Shown here one piece after another: positions 47,564 to 55,898 of a stretch of 64,000 nt of DNA; within the stretch, counting starts at the first letter, position 1; every line of letters begins with the position of its first letter. The position numbers and the translations under genes are program-made. Under the pieces are notes generated by a model. It searched no databases. It had not been told where the DNA came from and was given only the letters and a program-made list of their open reading frames with translations. The stretch covers positions 62,001 to 126,000 of the forward strand of contig NZ_JAESDH010000007.1 of NCBI RefSeq assembly GCF_019249295.1, written 5' to 3'. This DNA comes from Alteromonas antoniana. Lineage in GTDB: Bacteria > Pseudomonadota > Gammaproteobacteria > Enterobacterales > Alteromonadaceae.

Positions 47564-47740
47564 CTACCTTTTACGGCGAATAGAGCTGAAGAACGAAAAT
47601 ACCAGTGAAATCGCCAGTAGAATAGCAAAAATATAAAATAAAAACTGGGCTATCGCTGTTGCGGTGCCTGCAGCACCGCCGAACCCGAATATGGCCAGCA
47701 CAATAGCCGCGATAAGAAAGATAACAGCCCACGTCAACAT
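47564..47740 (-). CDS. DUF1328 small membrane protein (YtjA family)
   Basis: A 58-residue two-helix membrane protein. The sequence MLTWAVIFLIAAIVLAIFGF and the Gly/Ala-rich hairpin are diagnostic of DUF1328/YtjA. The start at 47740 is fixed by AAGGAG eight bases upstream; the longer open frame to 47776 is discarded. The role is unknown; E. coli YtjA is stress-associated. Confidence 0.87.
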   Translation of the reverse strand: MLTWAVIFLIAAIVLAIFGFGGAAGTATAIAQFLFYIFAILLAISLVFSFFSSIRRKR

Positions 47741-47809
47741 AATGGCTTCTCCTTTGCGTTGCGCGAAATTAGACATGCCCGCGACAATGTCGCAGGCATT
47801 TCTTCATGA

Positions 47810-48250
47810 CTAGGAATGCAACTCTTCTTTCATCTCATCCCGGTAATCGCCGGCGAGTTTCTGTTTTTCCTGTTCGTTAAGTAACCTTCCTGCAACCTGG
47901 AAAAACTCTTGTTCTTCATCTGCAAGGTGGTGCTCAACTTTTTCACGTAACGCTTTCAGGTGGTGTAACCACGCTGGTGAGCTCATGTCCGTGTCATCCA
48001 GTTTCTCAATCAGCTCATCAATCTCGTGATGTTCAGCAATACCGTGACGAGATAACTCTACGGCCGGATCCTGCTTCATCAGCGGTGAATAAAAGTGCCT
48101 TTCTTCTGCTACAGCATGACTTTCAAGCTGCTCTTTAAGTTCCTGGTAGTACTCGCGTCTGGCCGGCGTATCGCCACTGGTTTCAGCTAAGATTTTCAGT
48201 AGTAAACGCTGTTTTTCATGATCCTGACGTAGAGCTTCGAAAATTTTCAT
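47810..48250 (-). CDS. Hemerythrin (HHE) domain protein
   Basis: A 146-residue four-helix bundle with the di-iron ligand pattern of the HHE family: H10 in RQDHEKQ, H45 and E49 in SHAVAEERHF, HHEIDEL in the middle and HHLADEEQEFF near residue 113. Such proteins bind O2 or NO, or protect against oxidative stress. It precedes DUF1328 by 69 bp on the same strand. Together with the truncated hemoglobin it is the second gas-binding-type protein in this region. Confidence 0.85.
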   Translation of the reverse strand: MKIFEALRQDHEKQRLLLKILAETSGDTPARREYYQELKEQLESHAVAEERHFYSPLMKQDPAVELSRHGIAEHHEIDELIEKLDDTDMSSPAWLHHLKALREKVEHHLADEEQEFFQVAGRLLNEQEKQKLAGDYRDEMKEELHS

Positions 48251-48417
48251 GACTTTCTCCGTTCAACAATAAAAAGAATGCGTACTTACTCTATTGCGAG
48301 AAACGTTCCAAAAAATAGGAATGGTAACCCTTTGTTATCATTGTGTTTTATTTTTCTTTCTGCATGGTACATTTCAAATACCGTGCATCAATTACAAGCT
48401 GGCAGCACATTTTGCTG

Positions 48418-49758
48418 CTATACACCCTGAGCAACCATTGCTGTGGCCAGGCGTCGGAATGCTGCGATGTTGGCTCCCCGGCTATAGTTTATCCATCCGG
48501 AATCCTGACCTTCTTCAACACATTGCTCGTGTATTGATTGCATGATGTCTTTTAATGACTGGTCAAGTTTGTCAAAAGACGAACGACGGAATTTTGCGTT
48601 TTGTGACATCTCAAGCCCTGAAAGCGCTACGCCTCCGGCATTTGACGCTTTCCCGGGGACATAAGGTATTTGCGCTTCTGCAAATGCACGCTGAGCATCG
48701 TCAGTGCAGGGCATATTAGCGCCTTCAAGCACATACTGGCAGCCGTTGTTTAGCAAGGCTTTTGCATCTTCTCCATCAAGCTCATTCTGTGTTGCACAGG
48801 GGAGGGCGATATCCGTTTTCACATTCCATGGCGTTTTGTCACTAATCCATTCACCGCCATAGTTGTCTGCCAGCGCACAAAGCACATTATCTTCGCTCTT
48901 CTTGTTGGCAATTGCCCACTGGATCATGTCCTGACTGAGCCCGTTTTCATTGAAATAATACCCACGGCTGTTCGATAGTGTAATGACTTTGCCTTCCAGT
49001 TCGGTGGCTTTTAACGCGGCATGCAACGCAACATTTCCGGCACCTGAGATCACAATTCGTTTAGCTGCCATCGAGTCTTCATGGGTGTCCAATACGCATT
49101 GCAGCATGTAAATCAGGCCAAATCCGGTTGCCTCTGTACGAACATGGCTGCCACCAAACTCAAGGTGCTTTCCGGTGATAGCCCCTTCGAACCGGTTTTC
49201 GAGGCGCCTGTACGCGCCATACAGGTATCCGATTTCACGATTTCCAACATTAATGTCTCCTGCCGGAACATCGGTATTAGGACCAATATGTCGATGAAGC
49301 TCCATCATGAATGCCTGGCAGAAACGCATGATTTCCGCGTCAGATCGACCTTTTGGATTAAAGTTACTGCCGCCTTTCGCGCCCCCCATTGGTAGACCGG
49401 TCAGGGCATTTTTGAATGTCTGCTCAAAAGCCAGAAATTTAAGGATGGACGTGTTTACTGTGGGGTGAAAGCGCAGCCCACCTTTGTAAGGGCCGATAAG
49501 ACCGCAATGCTGTACACGCCAGCCCTGGTGGACTTCGACTTCATTATTGTCGTTTTGCCAGAAAATAGAAAACTGGATGATTCGTTCGGGTACACACAGG
49601 CGGGTAACAACGTTATGTTGCTTGTACTCATCATGAACATGATAAACCGGCAAAATGTCTTTCACGATTTCCCGAACAGCCTGATGATATTCGGGTTCAT
49701 TAGGGTAATTGGTTTCCAGCCAGGAAATCAGTGTGTCGTACTGCGACTCATTTGACAT
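48418..49758 (-). CDS. gdhA: NADP-specific glutamate dehydrogenase
   Basis: Assimilates ammonia by reductive amination of 2-oxoglutarate. The 446-residue protein matches the E. coli hexameric enzyme (447). Visible motifs are GPYKGGLRFHPTV, the catalytic Lys region LPMGGAKGGSNFNPKG, and the nucleotide-binding GAGNVA. The start at 49758 (MSNESQ) has AGGTG about nine bases upstream; the in-frame GTG at 49770 adds four residues. Single gene. Confidence 0.96.
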   Translation of the reverse strand: MSNESQYDTLISWLETNYPNEPEYHQAVREIVKDILPVYHVHDEYKQHNVVTRLCVPERIIQFSIFWQNDNNEVEVHQGWRVQHCGLIGPYKGGLRFHPTVNTSILKFLAFEQTFKNALTGLPMGGAKGGSNFNPKGRSDAEIMRFCQAFMMELHRHIGPNTDVPAGDINVGNREIGYLYGAYRRLENRFEGAITGKHLEFGGSHVRTEATGFGLIYMLQCVLDTHEDSMAAKRIVISGAGNVALHAALKATELEGKVITLSNSRGYYFNENGLSQDMIQWAIANKKSEDNVLCALADNYGGEWISDKTPWNVKTDIALPCATQNELDGEDAKALLNNGCQYVLEGANMPCTDDAQRAFAEAQIPYVPGKASNAGGVALSGLEMSQNAKFRRSSFDKLDQSLKDIMQSIHEQCVEEGQDSGWINYSRGANIAAFRRLATAMVAQGV

Positions 49759-49850
49759 AATTTCGAGCACCTGTTGTTTAGATGTTTTCGCCTTGCAAGC
49801 AAATCGTTGCAGCCCGCCATTTACTACCAGTCACAGTGACGTAGCGATCA

Positions 49851-51488
49851 CTAATTATCGACGGCGTCACTGTCTTTACTGATAAAAACATTAAGGTTTT
49901 CCGGTACCGTGCTTATGGTTAATGTGTCAGTGCTCTGAATTTCTCCATCAAGCGCATACTCCATTTTGCGGGGTAAGGTAATACGCACTGATTTCGCCTG
50001 TTTGTGACGTATTCGGTTTGATGATTTCTTTGCGTCGCTGGACAGAAACACCAGTTCAGCTAAAGACAGGAACTGCGTTTCGGAAGAATCCTGTGGTTCC
50101 AGCCAGGTGATATCCAGTTTACCGTCGGTCACGCTGGGAATGTCTCCACCCTGAGCCAGTGCGGTGGTAAGCGGCGCGGCATTAGCGATAACCAGACTTG
50201 GCGAGTGCAGGATAACTGGCTCTTCGTCTTCGAACTGAACTTCAAACTCCTGCGCTTCGTTTTTGCTAATGGCATCCCACAGCCCTCGCAGGTAGGCAAA
50301 CTGGCCGCCGGCATTTTTTTCGTCTCTGTCCGCACTGGAAATCATTTGTTGCTCAAAACCCAGTGCTGCCACCAGAAGCATCAGCTTGTCATTACAGATA
50401 GCCGTATCAATGGCCGTACTATGACCGTCAACGATGATATCGCAGGCTGTACCAACGGGCATTAGTTTGCTGGAATAGCCATGTAGTACCTGGCTTAGCG
50501 CATTTGCGGTGCCCAGGGGAATAAGACCCAGTGTCGCTTTTGTGCCTTCCAGGGCTCGTGCGACTTCAGTGATCGTCCCGTCACCGCCACAGGCCACAAC
50601 AATATCGGCGCCTTGATTTACCGCTTTAGCCGCCAGTTGCTCCGCGCTAATCGATTCAGTTGTTTCGAACACGGTCACGCGAAAATGTGGATTAAGCTGA
50701 GCAAGAATATCGTTTTTTTCCTCTGGCCATTTGCCTCCCCCGGCAACCGGATTCGCTATCAGTGCCAGGCCTCTGGTCAATTTTAGCCGCCCACCTTGCT
50801 TAACTTTTCTTAATGAATGGAGTTGGCGTTTATTGAGGCGAGCCGTTTCCCGCACCGACTGAATGCGGTTGAGCGCATCAATGACTGACAGCGTTTCGTC
50901 ACGAGCCAGTAAATACGCGGCCATGACCAGAACTGAACGCCCTCTGCCGAGCGCGCAGTGAACAACCACTTTGTGGTTATTTTTTAGTTGTTGGTCAATC
51001 CAGTTAATTGCGGTGTTCAGTTGCTCCGGACTGGGGCTGGTATGGTCGAGAACAGGGATGTTCAGGTACTGACAATCCCATTGGTATGCGGTCCAGTCTA
51101 AACCGTCAAATTCAGCTGTCACATCAAGGATGGCATCCACCCCATACTCTGTAAGCGTTTCAATGTCATTGCCGGACAGACGGCAAGCCAGAAAAAGCTG
51201 CTCGTCAATTTTCTGTATTGCGGGCACTTTATCGGTTTTTCTTGCCCAGCTGTTGTAAGCGCCCGTTCCCAGCAAAAACGGAATAAAGACCCAACGGATG
51301 TAGATAGGAATAGAGCCGTCCTCGCGTTTCCTGAACAACTCAGGGTAATTCAGAAGATAAGCACTACTTACAGCAATTAATGAAAAGCACGTCCAGCCAA
51401 ACAAAATTTTCAATAACCAGACAGGAATAAACCAGGTGAGTAAGCCGGCCACAATTGCACCGAGTACGTACCATTTCACCATTTTCAT
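49851..51488 (-). CDS. Dual-specificity phosphatase / diacylglycerol kinase fusion
   Basis: A 545-residue membrane protein with three parts. Residues 1-80 hold two or three transmembrane helices. Residues 90-225 form a cysteine phosphatase with the P-loop HCALGRGRS (C178, R184) and a probable general acid D148. Residues 238-540 form a lipid-kinase (DAGK catalytic) domain with NPVAGGG at 246-252 and GGDGT at 301-305. The combination suggests turnover of phosphorylated lipids by one polypeptide, but neither substrate is known. ATG 51488 has AAGGAGG seven bases upstream. Divergent from the DUF2878 gene. Confidence 0.85.
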   Translation of the reverse strand: MKMVKWYVLGAIVAGLLTWFIPVWLLKILFGWTCFSLIAVSSAYLLNYPELFRKREDGSIPIYIRWVFIPFLLGTGAYNSWARKTDKVPAIQKIDEQLFLACRLSGNDIETLTEYGVDAILDVTAEFDGLDWTAYQWDCQYLNIPVLDHTSPSPEQLNTAINWIDQQLKNNHKVVVHCALGRGRSVLVMAAYLLARDETLSVIDALNRIQSVRETARLNKRQLHSLRKVKQGGRLKLTRGLALIANPVAGGGKWPEEKNDILAQLNPHFRVTVFETTESISAEQLAAKAVNQGADIVVACGGDGTITEVARALEGTKATLGLIPLGTANALSQVLHGYSSKLMPVGTACDIIVDGHSTAIDTAICNDKLMLLVAALGFEQQMISSADRDEKNAGGQFAYLRGLWDAISKNEAQEFEVQFEDEEPVILHSPSLVIANAAPLTTALAQGGDIPSVTDGKLDITWLEPQDSSETQFLSLAELVFLSSDAKKSSNRIRHKQAKSVRITLPRKMEYALDGEIQSTDTLTISTVPENLNVFISKDSDAVDN

Positions 51489-51591
51489 TCCAAAACCTCC
51501 TTATTATCATTTATCCAAATGACTGAACTTCTGAGACAACTTGTCAGTACCAAGGGAAGTATCCCATTTACTATCGAAATGAGCGTTTTAC

Positions 51592-52146
51592 ATGACTTCA
51601 GAAACTCGCAGACATATTGTAAATTTCGTCTGGTTTCAGGCCATCTGGTTGCTCGCAATCCTTTTCCAGTACGAATACCTCTGGTTAGTTGGACTACTTT
51701 TATTCGCTTTTTTTATTTTCAGTGACGACCCTCGGTGCGATGGCATCTTGATACTTGGTGTGATTATCGTTGGTCTCGTGGTAGACGGAGCGCTTACTCT
51801 CAGTGGTGTTTTCACCTTCACAACGCCGAATTATGGTTTAGTCATACCCTGGTGGTTATTGGCACTCTGGGCTGGCTTCGCCGGCACATTGCGGCACAGT
51901 TTGGGATACTTCAGAAATCATTTTTGGGTGTCTGTTGCCGGCGGTGCGATCTTTGGCCCTGTAAGCTATGCAGCGGGAGCAAGGCTTGGCGCCGTTGAGT
52001 TCGAAATGGGCATGACAACAACAATGCTCATCCTTAGTCCTATTTGGGCCATCATATTTCCATTCGCTGTCTGGTTGAGCAAACGGGCAGAGTCAGTGTG
52101 GTCAGAAACATCTAACACTTCATCAGCAAAACAGGGAGATTCGTAA
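51592..52146 (+). CDS. DUF2878 membrane protein
   Basis: A 184-residue integral membrane protein with about five helices and the DUF2878 features NFVWFQAIWLLAI at the start, VDGALTLSGVFTF in the middle and a GPVSYAAGARLGAVEF block. The function is unknown. Its stop overlaps the start of the next gene (TAATG), so the two proteins are coupled. Confidence 0.8.
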   Translation: MTSETRRHIVNFVWFQAIWLLAILFQYEYLWLVGLLLFAFFIFSDDPRCDGILILGVIIVGLVVDGALTLSGVFTFTTPNYGLVIPWWLLALWAGFAGTLRHSLGYFRNHFWVSVAGGAIFGPVSYAAGARLGAVEFEMGMTTTMLILSPIWAIIFPFAVWLSKRAESVWSETSNTSSAKQGDS

Positions 52147-52835
52147 TGACTAAAACCGTTTTTGTGACCGGCGGCAACCGGGGGATCGGACTAGAAGTAG
52201 TCAGAGGCTTTGCCAAAGCAGGCTATAAGGTTCTCTTGGGATGCAGAGATGAGGATGCAGGCAACGAAGTCAAAGAAGACATTGTGGGTGGAGATGTACA
52301 CGTTGTAGAAATCAGCCTGAACAATGAACAGGCTATCATTGACCCGTTCGTACGTGCCGAGGCGGTTTTTGGAGGGATTGATATTCTGGTAAACAATGCC
52401 GGCGTCATGGAGGACAGTGAGTTATCCTCGCTCTCACTGGATGATTTCAACAGCACAATGCAAGTGAACGTGAACGCACCGCTAACGCTCATTCAGCAAG
52501 TGTTGCCAGGAATGAAAGAGCGAGGCTTTGGTCGGATCATCAATGTGTCATCAGGCTGGGGATCATTTCATGAGGGCATGGAGGGGCCACTTGCGTACGC
52601 GGTAAGTAAAGCTGCGCTGAATGCGCTGACTAAAAACGTTGCCGGGTCATTGGATGGTGATAGCAATGTCACCATAAACAGCGTTTGTCCCGGCTGGGTG
52701 CATACGCGGATGGGGGGATCTGATGCCCCACGGTCGCCGGAAAAAGGGGCTGACACGATTGTTTGGCTGGGTACGCTGGAAGACGATAAACCTAACGGAA
52801 AATTTTTCCGAGATAAAAAAGAGATTAACTGGTAA
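52146..52835 (+). CDS. SDR family oxidoreductase
   Basis: A 229-residue short-chain dehydrogenase, related to the carbonyl-reductase type by its short length. TGGNRGIG at 8-15 binds the cofactor, with the basic R34 suggesting NADPH. NNAG at 83-86, S135/S136 and YAVSK (Y151, K155) are the catalytic elements. The substrate is unknown. It is translationally coupled to the DUF2878 gene. Confidence 0.88.
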   Translation: MTKTVFVTGGNRGIGLEVVRGFAKAGYKVLLGCRDEDAGNEVKEDIVGGDVHVVEISLNNEQAIIDPFVRAEAVFGGIDILVNNAGVMEDSELSSLSLDDFNSTMQVNVNAPLTLIQQVLPGMKERGFGRIINVSSGWGSFHEGMEGPLAYAVSKAALNALTKNVAGSLDGDSNVTINSVCPGWVHTRMGGSDAPRSPEKGADTIVWLGTLEDDKPNGKFFRDKKEINW

Positions 52836-52924
52836 ACGTGTTGCCCGGATGGAGCTGATTATCACGTTGGTGGCATGCTCCTTCTCTGGTTAATTTCGGC
52901 ATATACGGCAAACAGGGTTAAGGT

Positions 52925-52953
52925 AATAAAAAGGACAGCATTAAAACATGCTG
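52925..52953 (-). terminator. Probable terminator after the 52984-53538 gene
   Basis: Read on the minus strand, CAGCAT/ATGCTG with a six-base loop is followed by TCCTTTTTATT. It may also serve the convergent SDR gene. Confidence 0.5.
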
Positions 52954-52983
52954 CCCGCGTCACTTTTGCCATTAATGGAACAT

Positions 52984-53538
52984 TCACTTCACCGCTTCAA
53001 CAACCTTGTTGCTGCTTTTGCTAAGCGCTTCTGTGACTGTTTTTACAGACTGGCTATCTTTCAGATTGATAATAAGTGCGTATCGACGTTCCTTTACAGC
53101 ATGACGTACGGTGTTAATAATTTCCGTCCTGTCTGGGCGCAGTCCAATCAGACCTGCGATGAAAAGCCCGATGAAAAGTCCCGGACTAATAAGTGCAATG
53201 TAAGTGAACAATGGATTCTGCTGTGTGAGGGCAGGTCCAAACTGAGTTAGAAAGAAAGCCGCAATCAAGCCGGCAACAAGGCCTGCTCCACCGAGCGCCA
53301 GATGCGAGTGCCACATCGATTTTCCAATGGGCTTACTTGGTCCCTCAAGCTTCTGACTGAGCTTGTTATCATTTGGGTCGACCAAGGTTATCTGACTTGC
53401 CTTCACGGCGGTGTTTTTCGTCAGTTCACTAGCCGAATTACTCGCCTCCTGTTGGGAGTTAAATATAGCTGCGACCTGTGTATGCTTTGCAGAAATAAGT
53501 TCTGCGCGAAAGTTTTCATGATCCGTTACGGTATTCAT
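52984..53538 (-). CDS. Predicted membrane protein, stress-protein-like
   Basis: A 184-residue protein with a soluble N-terminal part (about 1-75) containing FNSQQEASNSASEL and QITLVDPND, which resembles the 'general stress protein 17M' type of domain. Two transmembrane helices (about 80-97 and 112-132) and a soluble C-terminal part rich in Lys and Val follow. I do not recognise a named family with certainty. GGAGGAGC precedes the ATG. A 12-bp palindrome lies about 67 bp upstream of the start. Confidence 0.6.
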   Translation of the reverse strand: MNTVTDHENFRAELISAKHTQVAAIFNSQQEASNSASELTKNTAVKASQITLVDPNDNKLSQKLEGPSKPIGKSMWHSHLALGGAGLVAGLIAAFFLTQFGPALTQQNPLFTYIALISPGLFIGLFIAGLIGLRPDRTEIINTVRHAVKERRYALIINLKDSQSVKTVTEALSKSSNKVVEAVK

Positions 53539-54034
53539 TGCTCCTCCTCAGCATTTTCGCTTGAATTTGAGACTAAAATCGAACCCGTTCTTTATGCTGT
53601 CAATAGTGTTAACACTGATAGGTTCTACGCTCGATAGCGTCTGGGAGATCGGTTCCGTTGTCTCCATTGATACATAATGCAGCGAAACGATACCTCGCTG
53701 TATCTGTAGCATGACTGCATATTATAAATACAAAAATCATTCCTGAAGTCGTAACTCAATGAATATGTGAAGAAAAGCAAAATCTGTAGTCTTAAGGCGA
53801 CGAGCGAAAAGTGGCGTGACAGGAACAATTTATAGAAATCATGAAATTTTTACCTGACGTAGCAGGCAATAGCGCATTGTCGGGGGTATTGCCTTGATAT
53901 CTGTCTGTTTTTACAAGGTAAATTAGTGGTAACCAACAGGTGTTAATTGGCCCCGGTATTGCAGGTGTAATGATATTGTTAATCGGCCGGCGAAAGTTCA
54001 ATACTTCTTCAGGTCGACTATGAGGAGAAACAGT
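53539..54034. other. Gene-free, A/T-rich region with a palindrome
   Basis: 496 bp between divergent genes. A perfect palindrome AGTGTTAACACT is at 53605-53616, a plausible operator for the minus-strand gene. Open frames present on either strand are short and lack ribosome sites. Nothing else is recognised. Confidence 0.45.
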
Positions 54035-54556
54035 ATGTCAGCATCACTTGCGGTAATCTGTAATCAACACGGCACAGATACGGATGAGACGACGAGTCGG
54101 TTACTTGAAGGCATTACCAGCCAGGGTGTCCGAACCAGTCTTTTCAGTACACAGGACGTAATCACAAATATTGATGAACTGGAGCAGTTCAGTGGCTTTG
54201 TATTTGAAGCTGAGTCGAGTCAGTCACTGGACAAAATCATTGATGCCTTTAACGGTGCGTCTGCGCTGAAGAACAAGGCGGGCCTGTGGCGGGATAAGTT
54301 GGCTGCAGGGTTTAGCCATAGTGCGCATTCTGCAGCGGTGTCACTTCGGGCAATGATTGACTTCTCGTTTTTCTGTAACAGTCAGAATATGATTTGGTTA
54401 TCATCAGGCATTGAGAGCATGGAAGCCGAACACATAGCGAATAAAGTGACATCTTCTGTTGGCAATGCCCCAATCCTCGATAATGTTATGTACCAGGCTT
54501 ATCGACATGGCCAGTACCTCGCCCGTGTCGCAAGACAATGGCAACCTGATTGTTAA
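54035..54556 (+). CDS. Flavodoxin-like fold protein
   Basis: A 173-residue alpha/beta protein reminiscent of WrbA-type flavodoxin-like proteins: an N-terminal strand (SLAVICNQHG), a DEL-rich middle, KAGLWRDKLAAGFSHSAHS (a WrbA-like phosphate/flavin segment), and a C-terminal helix YRHGQYLARVARQW. The flavin-binding P-loop is atypical, so FMN binding is unproven. ATG 54035 is preferred because GAGGAG lies seven bases upstream; the ATG at 54020 overlaps that site. The topoisomerase gene follows after 6 bp. Confidence 0.65.
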   Translation: MSASLAVICNQHGTDTDETTSRLLEGITSQGVRTSLFSTQDVITNIDELEQFSGFVFEAESSQSLDKIIDAFNGASALKNKAGLWRDKLAAGFSHSAHSAAVSLRAMIDFSFFCNSQNMIWLSSGIESMEAEHIANKVTSSVGNAPILDNVMYQAYRHGQYLARVARQWQPDC

Positions 54557-54562
54557 TCGACA

Positions 54563-55564
54563 ATGGCTGCAGTAGAGCAGGATATTGAACGCAAGAGAGT
54601 TGGGCGAGGCTTTGCCTATTATTACGACTCGGGAAGAAAAGTCACCAGCCAGCGCGTACTAAAGCGAATCGACAAACTTGTTGTCCCTCCTAATTGGAAA
54701 AATGTTCGCATCGCACGATCTGCCAGCGCCGATTTACAGGCTGTTGGTTTTGATGCTAAAAATCGCAAGCAATACATTTATCATGAGCAATGGCACAAAA
54801 AGCGACAACAAGAAAAATTTAAACGGTTATCCGAATTCAGTAACGCCCTTCCTGAGTTTAGAAAACGTTGCTGGGATTGGGTAGAGCAATCAGATTGGAC
54901 CCCTCAACGCAGTCTTGCACTTATTTGTCTGTTACTGGACCACACCGGTCTGCGAGCTGGCAACCGTCAGTACACCAGAAAAAATAATACCTTCGGTTTA
55001 ACGACGCTCAGGCGAAAGCATTTTGTACATGACGAGCAAGGTGTTCACCTTGCGTTTGTAGGCAAGCACAATAAACCGCGTGACGTGACGGTAGACGATC
55101 CCAGATTGGCGGAACTTGTATCACAAAGCGCGGAAGCCAGAGGATATGCGCTATTTCGTTATACCGACGATAATGGTCAGTGGCATGATATCGACAGTGA
55201 CGATGTGAACGCTTTTATTCATGAGAACCTTGATCCTCAATTCAGCGCTAAAGACTTCCGAACCTGGACTGCAAGCCGGTACGCGCTCCTCAGTTTGCCG
55301 GAATTGGAAGCCATACTGCAGAAGCAGCGACAGCGCAAATGGTCTACGACACTGACTAAGCATGTCGCGCAAATGTTGGGTAATACGCCCTCAGTTTGCC
55401 GCCAATATTACCTTCATCCGAAATTGTATGAGACCGTCGATAATGCGGAAAAGCGTCGGTACCTGCTAGAACAAACGAAAGGGTGTATACCTGGTGAATT
55501 GATCGACGATCAGGCTATAGGTGCTATTGAGAAGGTACTTTTCGAAGTTATTGATCCTGATTAA
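54563..55564 (+). CDS. DNA topoisomerase IB (poxvirus/bacterial type)
   Basis: A 333-residue type IB topoisomerase that relaxes supercoils of either sign through a 3'-phosphotyrosine intermediate. Catalytic residues are visible: R131 in GLRAGN, K168 in VGKHNK, R233 in KDFRTW, His of LTKHVAQMLGNTP and Y283 in NTPSVCRQYYLHP. The N-terminal GFAYYYDSGRKV matches the DNA-clamp domain. Only a minority of bacteria carry this enzyme. It is 6 bp behind the flavodoxin-like gene, so the two are probably cotranscribed. Confidence 0.92.
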   Translation: MAAVEQDIERKRVGRGFAYYYDSGRKVTSQRVLKRIDKLVVPPNWKNVRIARSASADLQAVGFDAKNRKQYIYHEQWHKKRQQEKFKRLSEFSNALPEFRKRCWDWVEQSDWTPQRSLALICLLLDHTGLRAGNRQYTRKNNTFGLTTLRRKHFVHDEQGVHLAFVGKHNKPRDVTVDDPRLAELVSQSAEARGYALFRYTDDNGQWHDIDSDDVNAFIHENLDPQFSAKDFRTWTASRYALLSLPELEAILQKQRQRKWSTTLTKHVAQMLGNTPSVCRQYYLHPKLYETVDNAEKRRYLLEQTKGCIPGELIDDQAIGAIEKVLFEVIDPD

Positions 55565-55898
55565 TCCTCAATATAAAAGCAGGATTATATTGAATAAAAA
55601 TGAATGTAACTTTACTTTAAATACACTCAGTTGTGATTGAAACTTTGTTTCACAGTGATCGTGAAACATTTGTTTCTTTATATAAAACAATGTCTTAATA
55701 ATTCCTTTTTATAATTTTGTTGTTTATCGGGTGTTTGGGTAAAAATACGCGAAAAGCCAGTGTTTGCGCGGGTTGCCGAAATATTGAGCTTGAAATAATC
55801 TTCGTTAACCTTATATAATTAGAGCTCTAATGATTAGCGTTCTTTGAATTTTTGAATTTCAGGGCGCTTAACGTAGTAATAAGAGGTGCATAAGTTAC
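55565..55898. other. A/T-rich regulatory region upstream of putP
   Basis: 334 bp, visibly more A/T-rich than the flanks. It has an A/T-rich hairpin TCAATATAA/TTATATTGA at 55568-55593, a repeated TGAAAC/GTTTCA pattern around 55639-55678, and a perfect 14-bp palindrome at 55818-55831. No ORF is present. It probably contains the putP-proBA promoter. Confidence 0.5.
55818..55831. promoter_or_regulatory. 14-bp palindrome upstream of putP
   Basis: ATTAGAGCTCTAAT is perfectly symmetric and lies 67 bp before the putP start codon. Its position fits an operator or activator site. No regulator gene is adjacent to suggest its identity. Confidence 0.4.
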
